From positions 37,141-101,140 of the forward strand of contig CAHJWM010000017.1 in the NCBI GenBank assembly GCA_903642325.1: a stretch of 64,000 nt of DNA, read 5' to 3'. The translations under genes were made by a program, and so were the position numbers. The notes under the pieces were generated by a model. It made no database searches, was not told the DNA's origin, and saw only the letters and a list, made by a program, of their open reading frames with translations. Source of the DNA: Myxococcales bacterium (GTDB lineage Bacteria; Myxococcota_A; Polyangia; Polyangiales; Polyangiaceae). Positions 61,198-64,000 of the stretch are shown piece after piece (within the stretch, counting starts at the first letter, position 1; each line of letters begins with the position of its first letter).

Positions 61198-62283
61198 ATG
61201 CCACTTCCGCTCGATCTTCCGCCAGCGCCGCTCGGCCTCAAGGGCCGCGCGGCGGAGCTGGCCACCCTCGTCAACACCGTCGAAACCGCCGCGCCGACGC
61301 GGCTGGCTTTGGTGGGCTCGGGCGGCAGCGGGAAATCGATGTTGGCGAATGCCTTGGGTCACCGCTTGGCTCGGTTCTTTGGCGGGCGCGTGCATTGGTT
61401 TCGCGTGGGCTCATGGGATTTTTACACCCTGACGGAGATGCTGGCGTTGCGCTTCGGCGTCGAGGGCGAAAATCGCGTGCCGCGACTCAATGCGTTTTTC
61501 AAACGCACCGGCCCGCGGTTGATCGTGCTCGACAATCACGAGGACGACCGCGCCATGGCGCGCTTGCTCGAGGCGTTCGCCAAATCACCCGTGACTTTTC
61601 TGATCACAGCGCGACGCTGCTTACTCGCGGGGGTGCTCATTTTTCCGGTGACGGCGCCCCTGGTGACGGCGGGCCGTAGCGCGTTTCCACGTGTGGCGCG
61701 GCTGACGCGCATGCTGCGCTGGAACCCACTCGCTCTCGACATCGCAGACGGTATCGTGGGCTCGGGGGGCGCTACCGTGAGCGAGCTGCAAGATTTTTTG
61801 ACGGGCCGCGGCGTACAGCGCGTGCGCGCGATCAAGCACGAGGACGATCTTCCGGAGATCGCGCTCCTAGTCGAATGGGCATGGCAGCGGTTGGCCCCCG
61901 CCAGCAAACGCATGCTCGGTGTGCTCGCGCATATCGAGGGCGATCATGTCGACCTGGAATCGTTGCGGCGCTTGGCTCGCATTCGGTCGGGCCTTGCTCG
62001 CGCCCTCGAGCCACTCGTGCGTTGGCACTTAGTGCAAGAACCGATTGCACGGCGCTATACGCTGCACGCCGTCGTGCGTCACGCGGTGCTGCCACGTACG
62101 ACTCCGTCGTCCGAGCGGGTATTCGAGTATTACGTGACGCTTCTCGAACGGCAGCCCGAGCGGCTCTTGCTCGAACAATCCCATCTATTTGCGGCGATGG
62201 ACCACGCGCACCGAACCAGCAATCTCAACGCCATGTTGCGCGTGGAGGCCTTGGCACGCCGCCTGGCAGGTCACGACGATTAG
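61198..62283 (+). CDS. STAND/NB-ARC-type NTPase without a visible sensor domain
   Basis: A 361-residue P-loop protein. LALVGSGGSGKSMLANALG (Walker A, about 37-55), PRLIVLDNHEDD (Walker B) and TFLITARR (sensor) lead into a helical NB-ARC lid (LRWNPLALDIADGIVG) and a winged-helix-like part (RMLGVLAHIEGDHVDLESL). Regulators such as MalT, AfsR or GutR carry a DNA-binding or effector domain and long TPR or WD40 sensor repeats. Here the protein ends soon after the winged helix, with RRLAGHDD. It may be a minimal switch or a truncated copy. The ATG at 61198 follows encapsulin by 63 bases, so co-transcription is possible. Confidence 0.78.
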   Translation: MPLPLDLPPAPLGLKGRAAELATLVNTVETAAPTRLALVGSGGSGKSMLANALGHRLARFFGGRVHWFRVGSWDFYTLTEMLALRFGVEGENRVPRLNAFFKRTGPRLIVLDNHEDDRAMARLLEAFAKSPVTFLITARRCLLAGVLIFPVTAPLVTAGRSAFPRVARLTRMLRWNPLALDIADGIVGSGGATVSELQDFLTGRGVQRVRAIKHEDDLPEIALLVEWAWQRLAPASKRMLGVLAHIEGDHVDLESLRRLARIRSGLARALEPLVRWHLVQEPIARRYTLHAVVRHAVLPRTTPSSERVFEYYVTLLERQPERLLLEQSHLFAAMDHAHRTSNLNAMLRVEALARRLAGHDD

Positions 62284-62334
62284 CGCCGCGCTTGCGCAGC
62301 ATCCCCGCGCCGTTTCACAACCGCGGGCTCGACG

Positions 62335-62610
62335 CTAGCGAGCGGAGCTCGCGGGCGGCGTGCGTGTTTTGAGACTGTCCACCGCATGCACGGGGGCCAT
62401 ATCGCCCTTCATCAAATGGGAGATGGCGCTGTACACCAAGCGTTGGCTCTCCAGCATCCCTTTGCCGGCGAACTCGGACGAGACCACATCGATACTGAAA
62501 TGACCGCCACCACCGGTGACCGAGGCGGCTGCGCCTGGAATGGCTTGCTCGATGGCTTCACGCAACGCGTCGACGACGGAGCCCTGAAAATTCGTGGGAT
62601 GCGATGACAT
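62335..62610 (-). CDS. bolA: BolA-family protein
   Basis: A 91-residue BolA protein. ALREAIEQAIPGAAASVTGG is followed by GGHFSIDVVSSEFAGKGMLE and SQRLVYSAISHLMKGDMAPV, with the conserved FAGK and final His near AVDSLKT. BolA proteins bind CGFS glutaredoxins and share a 2Fe-2S cluster. The gene lies 37 bases downstream of a CGFS-glutaredoxin fusion on the same strand, fitting that partnership. The ATG at 62610 is chosen; the frame extends upstream without homology. Confidence 0.9.
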   Translation of the reverse strand: MSSHPTNFQGSVVDALREAIEQAIPGAAASVTGGGGHFSIDVVSSEFAGKGMLESQRLVYSAISHLMKGDMAPVHAVDSLKTRTPPASSAR

Positions 62611-62647
62611 GCGCAGTAAAACTCCGTGACGAGAAGGAACGAAAGAT

Positions 62648-63561
62648 TCAGTAGCGCGGCACGCTCGGGTCGACCGTCTCCGACCAGGCGTGAATGCCGC
62701 CACGGAGGTTGTAGACGTTCCGGAAGCCATCGCCAAGAACTTGCTCGGCCGCGCTTTGGCTGCGCATGCCGTGATGGCAGATGAACGCCACCGGGGCGTT
62801 CCGATCGAGCGAAAACAAATACGCTTGCCCCGCTTCGTCTAGCGAGCGAGCGACCGCGATGCTCGCCAGTGCGCGTTCATGCGCCGGGCGCACGTCGAAC
62901 AGCTCGACGGCACGGCGGTCCAACATGGTTTTCAGCTCCGAAGGGCTGAGTTGCTTGACGGTGGCCGGCTGATTCGGATTGTCGATCTTGAACCCGGCGT
63001 TCGCACCGTCGACGAAGTCGATGCTCATGCCGTCGGCGCGGCGCGCGCTCGCGGCGTCGAGGAAGAGGGCCAGCCCCGCAACCTCGAGCTCGACCGTGCC
63101 CGCTTCCCGCGGCGCGAAATAAAGATCGTTTTGAAAGTGCGCGTCGATTTTCAGATGCAACACCTCGCCTTCGGCGTCCACCAAGGCGGCCTTGAATGCC
63201 GCGACGGCGGCCTGGGTGATCGCGATCGTGGGCAATGCCGGTGGCGCGCCCGGCCGGCCCAGCAGCTCTCCAAGCTCACCGGACTCCTGCAGGGCACGGA
63301 CGATATCGCAGCCGCCCACGAACTGGCCCTTGACGAACAATTGGGGAATGGTCGGCCATTGCGAGAATTCTTTGATGCCGTCGCGCAGCTCGGCCGAGCT
63401 CAGCACGTCGACCGTCTCGTAGTCTGGCAAAAGCTCGTCCAAAATTGCCACGACCTGCGCTGAGAATCCGCACTGCGGACCGCGGCGCGTGCCCTTCATG
63501 AAGAGCACGACCGGGTGCTTCGCAACCAGACTAGAGATACGCTCGCGAACGGCGTCAGTGA

Positions 63562-63565
<4 letters not shown>
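62648..63565 (-). CDS. Three-domain CGFS glutaredoxin / A-type-like / rhodanese fusion
   Basis: A 305-residue fusion. Residues 1-103 are a monothiol Grx4/GrxD domain: VVLFMKGTRRGPQCGFSAQV (CGFS at 32-35), WPTIPQLFVKGQFVGGCDIV. Residues about 112-198 look like an A-type (HesB/IscA) scaffold fold (ITQAAVAAFKAALV ... GMSIDFVDGANAGFKIDNPN), but all three cluster cysteines are replaced (DAHF, FKIDNPN). Residues 205-305 are a rhodanese: VELFDVRPAHE, then CHHGMRSQSAAE with active Cys263. It likely handles Fe-S clusters and sulfane sulfur with BolA. The start overlaps the stop of the upstream surface-protein gene as ATGA. Confidence 0.9.

Positions 63566-64000
<435 letters not shown>

Overview
The window looks like chromosomal DNA from a myxobacterium (Myxococcota, probably a Sorangium/Polyangium-type lineage). 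I base this on high G+C with many GTG and TTG starts, numerous short lipoproteins with Gly/Ala/Ser-rich linkers, an AgmX/PglI-type C-terminal domain, Cys-rich domains containing NCGACG, a MYXO-CTERM-like tail at the right edge, a soluble Ser/Thr kinase with a TPR partner, and an RpoH-like sigma factor with a long acidic N-terminus. No phage, integron, CRISPR array, rRNA or recognisable tRNA was seen. Mobile DNA is limited to possible relics.

Layout. 0-5.5 kb: the 5' part of pyruvate kinase, two coupled alpha/beta hydrolases with a CPBP membrane protease, two coupled lipoproteins, and a CheY-like receiver. 5.9-7.9 kb: an RpoH-like sigma factor and rsmI. 8-12 kb: an acyl carrier protein/SDR/AMP-ligase operon and a divergent acyltransferase-3. 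12-15.3 kb: ffh with a repeat-built Met/Gly tail, then a CBM9-like lipoprotein. 15.7-23.5 kb: small membrane proteins and housekeeping genes (glycine oxidase, purN, an FAD oxidoreductase, rsmD, truA). 23.6-28.2 kb: a ceramide (sphingolipid) operon made of serine palmitoyltransferase, a GNAT-fold bacterial ceramide synthase and a ceramide reductase, followed by an NnrU-family membrane protein. 28-35 kb: trpE, a broken VapC remnant, a methyltransferase/coiled-coil protein, dnaJ and a lone FliI/YscN-type ATPase. 35-45 kb: an OmpA-like lipoprotein, a SUMF1-like protein, two paralogous FHA-histidine kinase-receiver proteins of identical length (515 aa), YceI, a LysR regulator, an octaheme cytochrome lipoprotein and a hexose-phosphate mutarotase. 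45-52 kb: a translationally coupled Ser/Thr kinase/TPR protein/Kelch-lipoprotein operon, an EF-hand lipoprotein, and an ECF sigma operon with a Spy/CnrX-like sensor. 53-59.7 kb: a phosphoesterase/MauG-type peroxidase pair, a VOC protein, a DUF1801 protein and a cytochrome-like lipoprotein. 59.9-61.1 kb: an encapsulin nanocompartment with its encapsulated-ferritin cargo, followed by a minimal STAND/NB-ARC-type ATPase. 62.3-64 kb: bolA next to a three-domain protein (CGFS glutaredoxin, A-type-like, rhodanese), and the 3' end of a surface protein.

The strongest multi-gene systems are the ceramide operon, the encapsulin iron-storage pair and the BolA/CGFS-glutaredoxin-rhodanese pair. All three families are known. 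The unusual parts are their architectures: a long N-terminal extension on the serine palmitoyltransferase, the three-domain glutaredoxin, and a stripped-down STAND ATPase next to the encapsulin. I did not find a clearly undescribed defence or mobile system.
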